Assembly: GCF_014596915.1 (NCBI RefSeq)
Contig: NZ_JACVWU010000013.1
Coordinates: 62,001 to 126,000 of the forward strand
Length of the DNA stretch: 64,000 bases
Direction: 5' to 3'
From: Streptomyces sp. TRM68416
Lineage (GTDB): Bacteria > Actinomycetota > Actinomycetes > Streptomycetales > Streptomycetaceae
Shown: one piece after another, positions 7,738 through 16,306 of the stretch
Numbering within the stretch: position 1 is the first letter of the stretch
Layout of the letters: every line of letters starts with the position of its first letter
Position numbers and translations under genes: made by a program
Notes under the pieces: model-generated
The model's input: the letters and a program-made list of their open reading frames with translations, nothing else
Told to the model about the DNA's origin: nothing
Databases searched by the model: none

Positions 7738-8631
7738 TCAGATGACGGGAGGCCGGCCCAGTCGGGTCAGCCGCCACACCGTACGCCACTTCATGGGCCG
7801 GCGGGGGCCGCACGGGCTGCTCCAGCCCTCCCGGAAGCCGCCGAACCAGGCCTTGAGCGCGGGCCGTGAGGGGCGGCGCACCAGGGTGAGCAGCATCCAG
7901 ACGCCGAGGTAGACCGGCACCAGGAGCGCGGGCAGGTTGCGGCGGGCCAGCCAGACCCGGTTGCGGGCGACCATGCGGTGGTAGACCGCGTGCCGCGAGG
8001 GCGCGGTCGTGGGGTGGTACAGCACCATGTCGGACCGGTAGTCGATCGTCCAGCCCGCGTCGAGGGCCCGCCATGCCAGATCGGTTTCCTCGTGTGCGTA
8101 GAAGAATTCGTCCGGCAGGCCGCCGACTTCGGCGAAGACCTGGGTGCGTACGGCGTTGGCGCCGCCGAGGAAGGTGGTGACCCGGGAGGAGCGCATCGGG
8201 TCCGAGGCGCGCAGCCGCGGCACGTGGCGGCGCTGGGTCTCGCCGGTGTCCGGGTCGGCGATGCGGAAGCTGATGATGCCGAGCGTGGGGTCGTCGGCGA
8301 AGGCCTGTCGGCACAGCTCGGCGGTGTCGTGCTGCGCGAGCAGGCCGTCGTCGTCGAGGAACAGCAATATGTCGACATCGCGACCGCTGGGGCCGAACGC
8401 GTCGATGCCGACGTTGCGGCCCCCGGGGATGCCGAGGTTCTCCGGCAGTTCCACGGTCCGCACGCCCTCGGGCACGTCCGGGACGGGCGAGCCGTTGCCG
8501 ACCACGACCACCTCGACGCGGTCGCCGTCCTGCTTGGCGACCGAGTCGAGCAGGGCACGCAGCTCGTCGGGGCGGTTGCCCATGGTGATGACGACCGCGC
8601 CCACCTTCAGTGAGGACCCCACGCCGCTCAC
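7738..8631 (-). CDS. GT2 family glycosyltransferase
   Basis: Cytoplasmic family-2 glycosyltransferase of 297 residues. It opens with GAVVITMGNRPDELRALLDS and VVVVGNGSPVPDVP, has ENLGIPGGRNVGIDA, and carries the metal-binding motif DILLFLDDDGLL. A later segment, FYAHEETDLAWRALDAGW, is typical of rhamnosyltransferase-like GT2 enzymes. A hydrophobic stretch near the C-terminus (LLVPVYLGVWMLLTLV) may anchor it to the membrane. The GTG at 8631 overlaps the stop of the preceding phosphotransferase gene (GTGA). In this operon it probably adds sugar to the phosphate-linked polymer. Donor and acceptor are unknown. Confidence 0.88.
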   Translation of the reverse strand: MSGVGSSLKVGAVVITMGNRPDELRALLDSVAKQDGDRVEVVVVGNGSPVPDVPEGVRTVELPENLGIPGGRNVGIDAFGPSGRDVDILLFLDDDGLLAQHDTAELCRQAFADDPTLGIISFRIADPDTGETQRRHVPRLRASDPMRSSRVTTFLGGANAVRTQVFAEVGGLPDEFFYAHEETDLAWRALDAGWTIDYRSDMVLYHPTTAPSRHAVYHRMVARNRVWLARRNLPALLVPVYLGVWMLLTLVRRPSRPALKAWFGGFREGWSSPCGPRRPMKWRTVWRLTRLGRPPVI

Positions 8632-9407
8632 CTCAGCCTGCTCGACACGAGGATGGAGACCAGGTGCAGCAGCGTCTGCAGCAGCGCGATGCCGGCCAGT
8701 ACGGCGACCCCGAGCCGGGAGAAGAACAGGTCGCCGCGGATCTGGTCGGCGACCGCGAGCACCAGGATCAGCAGGGACGCCTCGATGCCGAGGATCAGCC
8801 GGTGGAACTTCAGCGCCGCGGCGGCCCTGCGGGCCAGTGCCATGCCGGAGGAGCGCGGCTCGGAGGCCGACTCCTTGACGGGCGGCAGGCCGTTCTGGTG
8901 GCGGGCGACGCCCACCAGGTCGGTCTCGGCCTTGATCAGGATCGCGCCGAGCGCGGCCAGCGTGCCGAGGAAGGCCCACAGCCAGTCGATACGGCCGCTG
9001 CCCCACAGGTCGGCGGCGCGCAGCCCGAAGCCGACCAGCACGGCGGCGTCGGTCAGGTAGGCGCCGACGCGGTCCAGGTAGACCCCGCCGAGCGAGTACT
9101 GCTTGCGCCAGCGGGCGATCTCGCCGTCGACGCAGTCCAGCAGCAGGTACAGCTGGACGCACACCACACCGAGCACGGCGCCCGGGATCCCCGGCACGAG
9201 CAGTGCCGGGGCCGCGAGCACACCGAAGACGGTCATCAGGTACGTGAGCTGGTTGGGCGTCACCCTGGTGTTGACCAGGTAGCGGTCCACCCGCAGGGAC
9301 ACCTCGCGCATGTAGAGGCGTCCCATCCAGTGCTCACCGCTGCGCCGGTCCTTCACCCCCGGGGGGTGGACGACCGGACGGAGTTCAGCTACCGATGGCC
9401 TTGACAT
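8628..9407 (-). CDS. CDP-alcohol phosphotransferase family protein with altered motif
   Basis: Membrane enzyme of 259 residues with the CDP-alcohol phosphotransferase signature from residue 91: DCVDGEIAR, eight residues, then GVYLDRVGA. The first three aspartates (D91, D94, D112) and G95, A98, R99 and G108 are present. The position of the fourth, catalytic-base aspartate (residue 116) is alanine, and the next aspartate is at 120. Hydrophobic segments surround the motif. The family transfers a phospho-alcohol from CDP-alcohol to an acceptor hydroxyl. Its start overlaps the end of the dehydrogenase gene. Substrate is unknown; a CDP-polyol made from glycerol-1-phosphate is a reasonable guess. 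Confidence 0.82.
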   Translation of the reverse strand: MSRPSVAELRPVVHPPGVKDRRSGEHWMGRLYMREVSLRVDRYLVNTRVTPNQLTYLMTVFGVLAAPALLVPGIPGAVLGVVCVQLYLLLDCVDGEIARWRKQYSLGGVYLDRVGAYLTDAAVLVGFGLRAADLWGSGRIDWLWAFLGTLAALGAILIKAETDLVGVARHQNGLPPVKESASEPRSSGMALARRAAAALKFHRLILGIEASLLILVLAVADQIRGDLFFSRLGVAVLAGIALLQTLLHLVSILVSSRLR

Positions 9408-10446
9408 AGTCGGCGTAGATGTCCTTGATCTGGTCGGTTTTCAGGTCGAGGTGTTCGAGGATGGTGTACCGGCCGGGGCGGGTCTCCGGAGCGAACTCCA
9501 CGACCCGGACGAACTCGTCCCGGGTGAAGCCGATCTCCTCCGGCAGCACCGGCAGTCCGTGCCGGCGCAGCACCTCGGCCATGTAGGCCGACTCCTCGTG
9601 GGCCCCGCGCAGGTACATCGCGAAGGCCGCGCCCAGTCCGCACTGCTCGCCGTGGGCGGCGGCGCGGCGGGGGAACAGCAGGTCGAAGGCGTGGTTGATC
9701 TCGTGGCAGGCCCCGGAGGACGGGCGGGAGTCGCCCGACACCGACATGGCGATGCCGCTGAGCACCAGCGCCTCGGCGAGCACCTGGAGGAACTCGGTGT
9801 CCCCTATGCCGCCGGGGTGCCGGAGGACGGCCTCGCCGGCCTGGCGGGCGATCGCGGCGGCGAGGCCGTCGATCTTCTCGCCCTTGACGCGGTGGGCGAG
9901 CTCCCAGTCGGCGATCGCGGAGATGTTGGAGATCGCGTCGCCGATGCCGGCGCGTACGAAGCGGGCCGGGGCCTCGTGGATGACGTCCAGGTCGATCACG
10001 ACGGCGATCGGGTTCGGTACGCCGTACGATCCGCGGCCCGCGTCGTTGTCGAGGGTCGCCACGGGCGAGCACAGGCCGTCGTGCGCGAGGTTCGTCGGCA
10101 CGGCGACCAGGGGCAGGCCGACCCGGGCGGCGGCGAACTTGGCGCAGTCGATGATCTTGCCGCCGCCGAGGCCCACGACGGCGTCGTAGTGGCCGGCCCT
10201 TATGTCACCGGCCAGCCGGACCGCGTCGTCGAGGGTGCCGCCGCCGACCTCGTACCAGGTGGCGCCAGGCAGTGAGGGCTCCAGCCGCTCGCGCAGCCTC
10301 GCGCCGGAACCGCCGCTGACCGCGACGGCCAGCCTGCCGGAGTGCGAGATGCGCTCGTCGGCGAGCACACAGCCCAGGTCGTCGAGGGCTCCTGCGCGGA
10401 TGTCCACGACGACCGGCGAGGGGATGAGCCTTGTCAGTACTGGCAC
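9385..10446 (-). CDS. Glycerol-1-phosphate dehydrogenase-like (iron-containing ADH family)
   Basis: NAD(P)-dependent polyol/alcohol dehydrogenase fold, about 353 residues. GLGGGKIIDCAKFAAA is the nucleotide-binding glycine motif. It is followed by VPTNLAHDGLCSPVA, close to the archaeal/AraM G1P-dehydrogenase motif that reads PTxxSHDGxxSP. Likely metal ligands lie in AHDG, GACHEINHAFD and AAHGEQCGLG. This family reduces dihydroxyacetone phosphate to sn-glycerol-1-phosphate. The GTG at 10446 is chosen; it lies inside the end of the nucleotidyltransferase gene, overlapping by 13 bases. Next to a cytidylyltransferase-like gene and two CDP-alcohol phosphotransferases it suggests a CDP-polyol pathway. 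A dehydroquinate-synthase-like or other polyol dehydrogenase is the alternative. Confidence 0.75.
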   Translation of the reverse strand: MPVLTRLIPSPVVVDIRAGALDDLGCVLADERISHSGRLAVAVSGGSGARLRERLEPSLPGATWYEVGGGTLDDAVRLAGDIRAGHYDAVVGLGGGKIIDCAKFAAARVGLPLVAVPTNLAHDGLCSPVATLDNDAGRGSYGVPNPIAVVIDLDVIHEAPARFVRAGIGDAISNISAIADWELAHRVKGEKIDGLAAAIARQAGEAVLRHPGGIGDTEFLQVLAEALVLSGIAMSVSGDSRPSSGACHEINHAFDLLFPRRAAAHGEQCGLGAAFAMYLRGAHEESAYMAEVLRRHGLPVLPEEIGFTRDEFVRVVEFAPETRPGRYTILEHLDLKTDQIKDIYADYVKAIGS

Positions 10447-11186
10447 GCGATCTCCCGTCCGCGGGCGAGATCGTCGTGATTGTCGATCTCGACCCACTTG
10501 ACGTCACCGATCGGCGCCGTGTCGATCTTGAAGCCGCGGTTCACGAGCTCCTGGTAGCCGTGCTCGTAGAACTGCTGCGGGTCGGTCTCCCAGACCGTCT
10601 TCAGGGCGTCGACCAGCTCGGGGGCGGCGTCCCCCTCGATGAGGGTGACGCCGATGTACTCGCCGGTGGCCTCGGACGGGTCCATCAGCTTGGTGATCTT
10701 CGTGACGCCCTTGTCGGGGTCGACGACGACCTTCATCTCCTCGTCGGCCAGGGCCTTCACGGTGTCCAGGGCGAGGATGATGCGCTTGCCGTCGCCGCGG
10801 GCGGCGAGCAGCGTCTTCTCGACGGAGACCGGGTGGACGGTGTCGCCGTTGGCGAGGATCACGCCGTCCTTGAGGGCGTCACGGCCGCACCACAGGGAGT
10901 AGGCGTTGTTCCACTCCTCGGCCTTGTCGTTGTCGATGAGGGTGAGCTTGAGGCCGTACTTCGCCTCCAGGGCCTCCTTGCGCTCGTACACGGCCTCCTT
11001 GCGGTAGCCGACGATGACCGCGACCTCGGTCAGACCGATCTCGGCGAAGTTGCCGAGGGTGAGGTCCAGGACCGTGGGTTCGCCCTCTATGCCCGCGGGC
11101 CCCACCGGCACCAGCGCCTTGGGAAGGCTGTCGGTGTAGGGGCGCAGACGCCGTCCGGCGCCGGCCGCCAGCACGAGGCCGATCAT
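10434..11186 (-). CDS. Sugar/alcohol-phosphate nucleotidyltransferase (cytidylyltransferase-like)
   Basis: Nucleotidyltransferase of 250 residues with the classic start MIGLVLAAGAGRRLRPYTDS and the LPKALVPVG motif. It resembles the phosphocholine/inositol-1-phosphate cytidylyltransferase group. Metal-binding aspartates are likely in ILANGDTVHP and the C-terminal WVEIDNHDDLARG. It would activate a polyol or sugar phosphate with an NTP for the neighbouring CDP-alcohol phosphotransferases. It sits between the dehydrogenase and the large fusion protein, overlapping both. CTP as substrate is inferred from the neighbours. Confidence 0.82.
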   Translation of the reverse strand: MIGLVLAAGAGRRLRPYTDSLPKALVPVGPAGIEGEPTVLDLTLGNFAEIGLTEVAVIVGYRKEAVYERKEALEAKYGLKLTLIDNDKAEEWNNAYSLWCGRDALKDGVILANGDTVHPVSVEKTLLAARGDGKRIILALDTVKALADEEMKVVVDPDKGVTKITKLMDPSEATGEYIGVTLIEGDAAPELVDALKTVWETDPQQFYEHGYQELVNRGFKIDTAPIGDVKWVEIDNHDDLARGREIACQY

Positions 11187-12991
11187 GCGGGTTCTCCTTC
11201 ATCGTGTACGGCGGGTGCCCCTGCGGACACCCAGAAGCGGATGCTCTCGACGAGCACCAGCAGGGCCACGGCCACGGCGAGCGCCGTGAGCGCGACCTTG
11301 AACTGTGCGGCGGTGAACAGCACGGCCAGCACCGTGACGGCCAGCGTCCGGCCCTCGTGCCCCCCGATCGCCCGCACCAGCCAGTGCGGGGGCGCTCCCG
11401 CGTTGCCGCGGATGCGGTAGACCGTGTCGTAGTGATGGTAGGCGACGGCCGCCACCAGGCCGAAAGCCGCAGGAAGGGCTCCGTTCACCCCCGCGTTGAC
11501 GGCGAGGGCGAGGACGGTGCCGTACTCGGCCGCGCGGAAGAACGGGGGGACCAGCCAGTCGAGGGCGCCCTTGAGGGGGCGGGCGACGGCGAGGCCGGAG
11601 GTCACGGCGTAGAAGAGGGCGGCGAGGACCGGCCAGGGGCTGCCGGACTCGGTGAGCGCGGCGGTGGCCACCACGGCGAGGCCGCCGAGCAGGGCGAGTG
11701 CGGGCGTCGCGATGCCGGGCAGCCGGCGCGCGGGGTTCTTGAACGCCTCGGCGAAGCCCTGGGCGAGCGGGCCGGAGTCCGCGAGGTCGGCCAGCGCCTG
11801 CGCCGCCCGGTCGGTGCGGCGCGCCTTGCGGGTCAGGGAGCGCAGCACGCGGCCGGCCGTGGTGTACGTGGCCGCGAAGGCGCAGCCGACGAGCAGCGCG
11901 TAGAAGGTGATGCGGGGGGTGGTGACGGCGGTCAGGACGGCGATCATCGCCCAGCGCTCGCCGATCGGCAGGACGATCATGCGGCGCACCCAAACCGTCC
12001 AGCCGACGCTGTCGAGCTTGTCCGAAAGGGCCGCCGTGGGGCTGGTGTTGGCGGTCGCGTCGTGGTTCGCCTCGTTGAAGGAGAAGTCCACGACGTGCCG
12101 GCAGGTCTGCAGGACCATCGCGCCGAGGGCGAGCGCCCACACGTCGTCACCGCCGCGGGCGGCGCCGAGGGCGAGGCCCGCGTAGTAGGCGTACTCCTTG
12201 GCCCGGTCGAAGGTGGCGTCCAGCCAGGCGCCGAGGGTGGAGTACTGCAGGGAGTAGCGGGCGAGCTGGCCGTCTGTGCAGTCCAGCACGAAGGAGAAGA
12301 GGAGCAGCAGGCCCGCCGCCACGAATCCGCCGCGGGTGCCGGTGGCCGCGCAGCCCGCGGCGATGAGCGCGGTGACCAGCGAGGCGGTGGTGACCTGGTT
12401 CGGGGTCAGGCCCCGGCGGGCGCACCAGCGGGCGAGGTAGCGGGAGTAGGGGCTGATGCAGAAGGTGGTGAAGAAGCCGTCGCGGGCCTTCACGGCCGAC
12501 TTCAGGCGTACGGCCTCGTCGTCGACGGCGGCGACGGACTGGCGTGCCTCGTTGCGGGCCTGCGGGTCGGCGGGCACGGCGGCGACGAGGCTGCCCAGCT
12601 CGGGCCGGTGCACGGCGGTGCCGTCCTCGTCCAGGGCGGTGACGACGCGGTCGGCGAGGCTGTCCACGGCGAGTGCCGTACCGCCGCCCGCGGAGTTCTC
12701 GCGGGCCATCGCGCGGGTCAGCGCCTGGCGGCCGGCGGGCTGGGCGGTGAGCGCGCCGGGCACCGCGGCGAGCGGGAAGCGCGGGTCGGTCAGGCCCAGG
12801 CGCAGGGCGTGCAGGTGGCCCACGAAGCGGGCGTCGACCAGGGCGACACGCTCCTGGGCGGGGACCTGGGCCAGGAGCGTCTCGGCGTCGGCGGCGTCGG
12901 CGGCCGTCCGGACCTCGAAGCCGAGCGACCGCAGATCGGCCTCGATCGACGATCCGGGGACCGGCTGACCGGTGAGGATGGCGGTCGACAA
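11183..12991 (-). CDS. DUF5941-type protein with CDP-alcohol phosphotransferase domain
   Basis: Large protein of 602 residues. Residues 1-130 look soluble and begin MSTAILTGQPVPGSSIEADL. A CDP-alcohol phosphotransferase domain follows, with a complete motif: D237, D240, G241, A244, R245, G254, D258 and D262 in DCTDGQLAR...GAWLDATFD. Many hydrophobic segments follow to the C-terminus, ending in an acidic tail. It probably transfers a phospho-alcohol to a lipid or glycan acceptor at the membrane. It is the first gene of the operon and overlaps the nucleotidyltransferase gene by 4 bases. I associate this architecture with the name DUF5941. The N-terminal region may be a second, uncharacterised catalytic domain. 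Confidence 0.8.
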   Translation of the reverse strand: MSTAILTGQPVPGSSIEADLRSLGFEVRTAADAADAETLLAQVPAQERVALVDARFVGHLHALRLGLTDPRFPLAAVPGALTAQPAGRQALTRAMARENSAGGGTALAVDSLADRVVTALDEDGTAVHRPELGSLVAAVPADPQARNEARQSVAAVDDEAVRLKSAVKARDGFFTTFCISPYSRYLARWCARRGLTPNQVTTASLVTALIAAGCAATGTRGGFVAAGLLLLFSFVLDCTDGQLARYSLQYSTLGAWLDATFDRAKEYAYYAGLALGAARGGDDVWALALGAMVLQTCRHVVDFSFNEANHDATANTSPTAALSDKLDSVGWTVWVRRMIVLPIGERWAMIAVLTAVTTPRITFYALLVGCAFAATYTTAGRVLRSLTRKARRTDRAAQALADLADSGPLAQGFAEAFKNPARRLPGIATPALALLGGLAVVATAALTESGSPWPVLAALFYAVTSGLAVARPLKGALDWLVPPFFRAAEYGTVLALAVNAGVNGALPAAFGLVAAVAYHHYDTVYRIRGNAGAPPHWLVRAIGGHEGRTLAVTVLAVLFTAAQFKVALTALAVAVALLVLVESIRFWVSAGAPAVHDEGEPA

Positions 12992-13267
12992 CCGAACTCA
13001 CTCCCTGGGTGCCGACGCCGGGACGTCGGGCTTGCGCATGATGGGGGCGCCCTTGCCTGTGGCCCCGGGCGGCATGTCGGCAGAGGCTATCGGATGCCGG
13101 GAACGCCGCGTTCACCGACCGTTTCACGGCCCGATCGACGTGGTTCGCACACGCCGTTGCCGCGATCATCATCGGGGATGCGGGGCCCGGCCCACAAACC
13201 GCGCTTCCAGAACGGGCATTCGGGACATTCCCTTCGCCGCGGGTGCCTCGGCATAGGGTGAGCCACC
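12992..13267. promoter_or_regulatory. Divergent control region between the polymer operon and the galE-like gene
   Basis: The 276 bases separate two divergent genes and must hold both promoters. A perfect inverted repeat GAACGC-C-GCGTTC lies at 13101-13113. No clear -35/-10 pair was recognised. No gene is visible in this stretch. Confidence 0.35.
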
Positions 13268-14233
13268 ATGACATGGCTGATCACAGGCGGGGCCGGATAC
13301 ATAGGGGCGCACGTGGCGCGGGCCATGACCGACGCCGGGGAACGCGTGCTGGCGCTGGACGACCTCTCGGCCGGGGTGCCCGCGCGGCTGCCGGACGGCG
13401 TGGCGCTGGTGCACGGTTCGTCGCTCGACGGCGAGCTGCTCAAGCGGCTCTTCGCGGAGCACGCGGTGACCGGTGTGGTGCACCTGGCCGCGCGCAAGCA
13501 GGTGGCCGAGTCCGTGGCCCAGCCGACCCGCTACTACCGGGAGAACGTGGGCGGCCTCGGCACGCTCCTGCAGGCGGTCGCCGAGGCCGGGATCCGGCGG
13601 TTCGTCTTCTCCTCGTCGGCGGCCGTCTACGGCAATCCGGACGTGGACCTCATCACGGAGGACACCCCGTGCGCGCCGGTGAACCCCTACGGCGAGACCA
13701 AGCTGGCCGGCGAGTGGCTGGTGCGGGCGGCGGGACAGGCGCACGGGATCTCCACCGCGTGCCTGCGCTACTTCAACGTGGCCGGCGCCGCCGCTCCCGA
13801 GCTGGCCGACACCGGCGTCTTCAACATCGTCCCCATGGTCTTCGACCGGCTCACCCGCGACGAGGCGCCGCGGATCTTCGGTGACGACTACCCGACGCCG
13901 GACGGCACCTGCGTGCGTGACTACATCCATGTCGCCGACCTCGCCGAGGCCCATCTCGCGGCCGCCCGCCGGATCACCGGCCGGAGCGGCGACCTCACGG
14001 TGAACATCGGCCGCGGCGAGGGCGTCTCCGTCCGCGAGCTGATCGACGTCATCGGCGAGGTCACCGGCGACGCCCGGCCGGCCGTGGTGGAGGGCCGTCG
14101 CCCCGGGGACGCGCCGCGGGCGGTGGCCTCGGCCGCGCGGGCCGCCGAGGAACTCGGCTGGAGTGCCCGGCGCGGAGTGCGCGAGATGGTCGAGTCCGCG
14201 TGGCGGGGATGGCAGCTGCACCACGACCGATGA
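13268..14233 (+). CDS. galE: UDP-glucose 4-epimerase-like NAD-dependent sugar epimerase
   Basis: Extended-SDR nucleotide-sugar epimerase of 321 residues. The NAD motif is ITGGAGYIGAHVARAM, the catalytic Ser/Thr region is VFSSSAAVYGNP, and the YxxxK pair is in NPYGETKLAGEWL. CVRDYIHVADLAEAHLAAA is typical of GalE. It interconverts UDP-glucose and UDP-galactose, or related UDP-sugars, in the cytoplasm. It lies divergent to the polymer operon and may feed its glycosyltransferase. The ATG at 13268 is preceded by GGTGAG. A strong hairpin follows the stop. UDP-GlcNAc or UDP-glucuronate epimerase cannot be excluded. Confidence 0.85.
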   Translation: MTWLITGGAGYIGAHVARAMTDAGERVLALDDLSAGVPARLPDGVALVHGSSLDGELLKRLFAEHAVTGVVHLAARKQVAESVAQPTRYYRENVGGLGTLLQAVAEAGIRRFVFSSSAAVYGNPDVDLITEDTPCAPVNPYGETKLAGEWLVRAAGQAHGISTACLRYFNVAGAAAPELADTGVFNIVPMVFDRLTRDEAPRIFGDDYPTPDGTCVRDYIHVADLAEAHLAAARRITGRSGDLTVNIGRGEGVSVRELIDVIGEVTGDARPAVVEGRRPGDAPRAVASAARAAEELGWSARRGVREMVESAWRGWQLHHDR

Positions 14234-14243
14234 TCACACCGGC

Positions 14244-14278
14244 GCCCTGACCTGCGGATCGTTTCTGCAGGTCAGGGC
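14244..14278 (+). terminator. Perfect 12-bp stem terminator after galE
   Basis: GCCCTGACCTGC (14244-14255) and GCAGGTCAGGGC (14267-14278) are exact reverse complements around an 11-base loop, starting 11 bases after the stop. Such a stem would terminate galE transcription. It has no U tract. Confidence 0.8.
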
Positions 14279-14378
14279 ACATGACAACGGTGTTCAATGC
14301 AGCGTTGCCTCATACGCCCCACCCGTAGTTCACTGTGGTCCCGGACGACCCACCGGACCACATCAGGAGGCGGCTTTC

Positions 14379-15317
14379 ATGGGGGCTGGGCACGATCACG
14401 GGCATGCGCACGGTGCGCCCGCCGGCGGTACGGCGACCGCGGCGTACCGCGGCAGGCTGCGCGTCGCGCTGTCGATCACGCTCACCGTCATGGTGGTCGA
14501 GGTCGTCGGAGGCGTCGTCGCCGACTCGCTCGCCCTGGTCGCGGACGCGGCGCACATGGCGACCGACGCGCTGGGCCTGGGCATGGCCCTGCTCGCCATC
14601 CACTTCGCGAGCCGCCCGCCGAGCGGCAACCGCACCTTCGGCTACGCCCGCGCCGAGATCCTCGCCGCGCTCGCCAACTGCCTGCTGCTCCTCGGGGTCG
14701 GCGGCTACGTCCTGTACGAGGCGATCCAGCGGTTCATCACGCCGGCCGACACCCACGGCGGGCTGACCATCGTGTTCGGCGCGATCGGCCTGGTCGCGAA
14801 CATGATCTCGCTCACGCTGCTGATGCGCGGCCAGAAGGAGAGCCTGAACGTGCGCGGCGCGTTCCTGGAGGTGGCCGCCGACGCGCTGGGCTCGCTGGCG
14901 GTGCTGATCTCAGCGGTGGTGATCCTGACGACCGGCTGGCTGGCGGCCGACCCGATCGCCTCGCTGGTCATCGGTCTGATGATCGTGCCGCGCACCCTCA
15001 AGCTGCTGCGCGAGACCCTTGACGTCCTGCTGGAGTCGGCCCCCAAGGGCGTCGACATGATGGAGGTACGGGCGCACATACTCGCCCTGGACGGTGTGGA
15101 GGACGTCCACGACCTGCACGCCTGGACGATCACCTCCGGGATGCCGGTGCTCTCCGCGCACGTGGTCGTCAGCTCCGAGGCGCTCAACGCGATAGGGCAC
15201 GAGAAGATGCTCCACGAGCTGCAGGGCTGCCTGGGCGACCACTTCGACGTGGAGCACTGCACCTTCCAGCTGGAGCCGGGCGGGCACGCGGAGCACGAGG
15301 CGCGACTGTGCCACTAG
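14379..15317 (+). CDS. Cation diffusion facilitator (zinc/cobalt-type efflux)
   Basis: CDF family transporter of 312 residues. The N-terminus is His-rich (GHDHGHAHG, residues 4-12). Membrane segments include ALSITLTVMVVEVVGGVVAD, and LVADAAHMATDALGLGMALL carries the HxxxD metal site. A second such site is in FLEVAADALGSLAVL. The C-terminal cytoplasmic domain has VHDLHAWTITSGMPVLSAHV and ends His-rich. It exports divalent metal, most likely zinc, using the proton gradient. The ATG at 14379 has AGGAGG 8 bases upstream. The gene stands alone, and its stop is followed at once by a repeat element. Confidence 0.92.
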   Translation: MGAGHDHGHAHGAPAGGTATAAYRGRLRVALSITLTVMVVEVVGGVVADSLALVADAAHMATDALGLGMALLAIHFASRPPSGNRTFGYARAEILAALANCLLLLGVGGYVLYEAIQRFITPADTHGGLTIVFGAIGLVANMISLTLLMRGQKESLNVRGAFLEVAADALGSLAVLISAVVILTTGWLAADPIASLVIGLMIVPRTLKLLRETLDVLLESAPKGVDMMEVRAHILALDGVEDVHDLHAWTITSGMPVLSAHVVVSSEALNAIGHEKMLHELQGCLGDHFDVEHCTFQLEPGGHAEHEARLCH

Positions 15318-15318
15318 G

Positions 15319-15440
15319 CGCTCCGCTGGGGGTGCGGTGACGTGGTGTCGGTCGTCCGCGGGCTCGTCGTGGCCGGGCGCGCCGTTCCCCGCGCCCCTTC
15401 GGGGCGCTGCCGTACCGCAGTCGAATGCGCCGGGCCCGCC
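15319..15440 (+). repeat. Intergenic hairpin repeat, long form
   Basis: The element starts two bases after the CDF stop with GCGCTCCGCTGG. It runs through TCGTGGCCGGGCGCGC and GTTCCCCGCGCCCCTTCGGG to ACCGCAGTCGAATGCGCC. The core is a perfect stem GCGCCCC (15391-15397)/GGGGCGC (15401-15407) with a TTC loop. The same order of segments recurs at 44365-44485 and, disrupted, at 47530-47735. It probably ends CDF transcription. Confidence 0.85.
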
Positions 15441-15483
15441 CGGGAGCGCCGCGGGCACGCCATCCTTCGGCCGCGGCGCCGTC

Positions 15484-15545
15484 GGGGCCGGGCGCGCAGT
15501 TCCCCGCGCCCCTTCGGGGCGCTGGCGCACCGCAGTCGAATGCGC
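15484..15545 (+). repeat. Intergenic hairpin repeat, short form
   Basis: A second copy of the same element lacking the 5' part: GGGCCGGGCGCGCAG, the hairpin at 15506-15522 with a 7-bp stem, and CACCGCAGTCGAATGCGC. It lies 44 bases after the long copy in the same orientation. The rest of the 15318-15700 gap holds no gene that I can see. Confidence 0.85.
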
Positions 15546-15700
15546 AGCGCTACGGAGCGGTTCGGGGGGCGGTGGCGTCTTCACCCTCACAGCTCGGCCG
15601 TTCGAGGTTCCGCCACCGCCGCGCCGGGCACGATCAACTGCCGGGAGTGCCGGATTCGTGCGGCACACTTGGGGCGCGAAGACTGAAGTGAAGGATGGGT

Positions 15701-16294
15701 ATGCCGATCACACCTGCCACCACGGCGCAGAGCGCGTCGAACGGCACCGCGGACGCGATTCTGCTCGAACTGGTCGACGAGAACGGTGTGACGATCGGCA
15801 CCGCCGAGAAGCTCGCCGCCCACCAGCCGCCGGGACAACTGCACCGCGCGTTCTCGGTGTTCCTCTTCGACGAGCGGGGCCGGTTGCTGCTCCAGCAGCG
15901 GGCGCTGGGCAAGTACCACTCCCCCGGCGTGTGGTCCAACACCTGCTGCGGCCACCCGTACCCGGGCGAGGCGCCGTTCGCGGCGGCGGCCCGGCGGACC
16001 TTCGAGGAGCTCGGGGCCTCCCCGTCGCTGCTCGCCGAGGCGGGCACGGTCCGCTACAACCACCCGGACCCGGACTCGGGCCTGGTGGAGCAGGAGTACA
16101 ACCACCTCTTCGTGGGCCTGCTGCAGGCCCCGCTGCGGCCGGACGCGGAGGAGGTCGGGGACACCGCCTTCGTGACCCCCGCGGAGCTGGCCGAGCGGCA
16201 CGCCAAGGACACCTTCTCGTCCTGGTTCATGACCGTCCTGGACGCGGCCCGTCCCGCGGTCAGGGAGCTGACGGGCCCGTCCGCGGGCTGGTGA
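15701..16294 (+). CDS. idi: Isopentenyl-diphosphate delta-isomerase, type I
   Basis: Nudix-fold IPP isomerase of 197 residues. Diagnostic motifs are QLHRAFSVFLFDERGRLLLQ, the active-site cysteine in SNTCCGHPYPGE, the Nudix-like ARRTFEELGA, and the catalytic-glutamate region GLVEQEYNHLFVG. It interconverts isopentenyl and dimethylallyl diphosphate and so supplies isoprenoid precursors, including for the hopanoid operon about 10 kb away. The ATG at 15701 is preferred because AAGG lies 6 bases upstream; the ATG at 15695 has no room for a ribosome site. It converges on the ATPase gene with 12 bases between them. Confidence 0.95.
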   Translation: MPITPATTAQSASNGTADAILLELVDENGVTIGTAEKLAAHQPPGQLHRAFSVFLFDERGRLLLQQRALGKYHSPGVWSNTCCGHPYPGEAPFAAAARRTFEELGASPSLLAEAGTVRYNHPDPDSGLVEQEYNHLFVGLLQAPLRPDAEEVGDTAFVTPAELAERHAKDTFSSWFMTVLDAARPAVRELTGPSAGW

Positions 16295-16306
16295 GCCGGA
16301 CAGACC

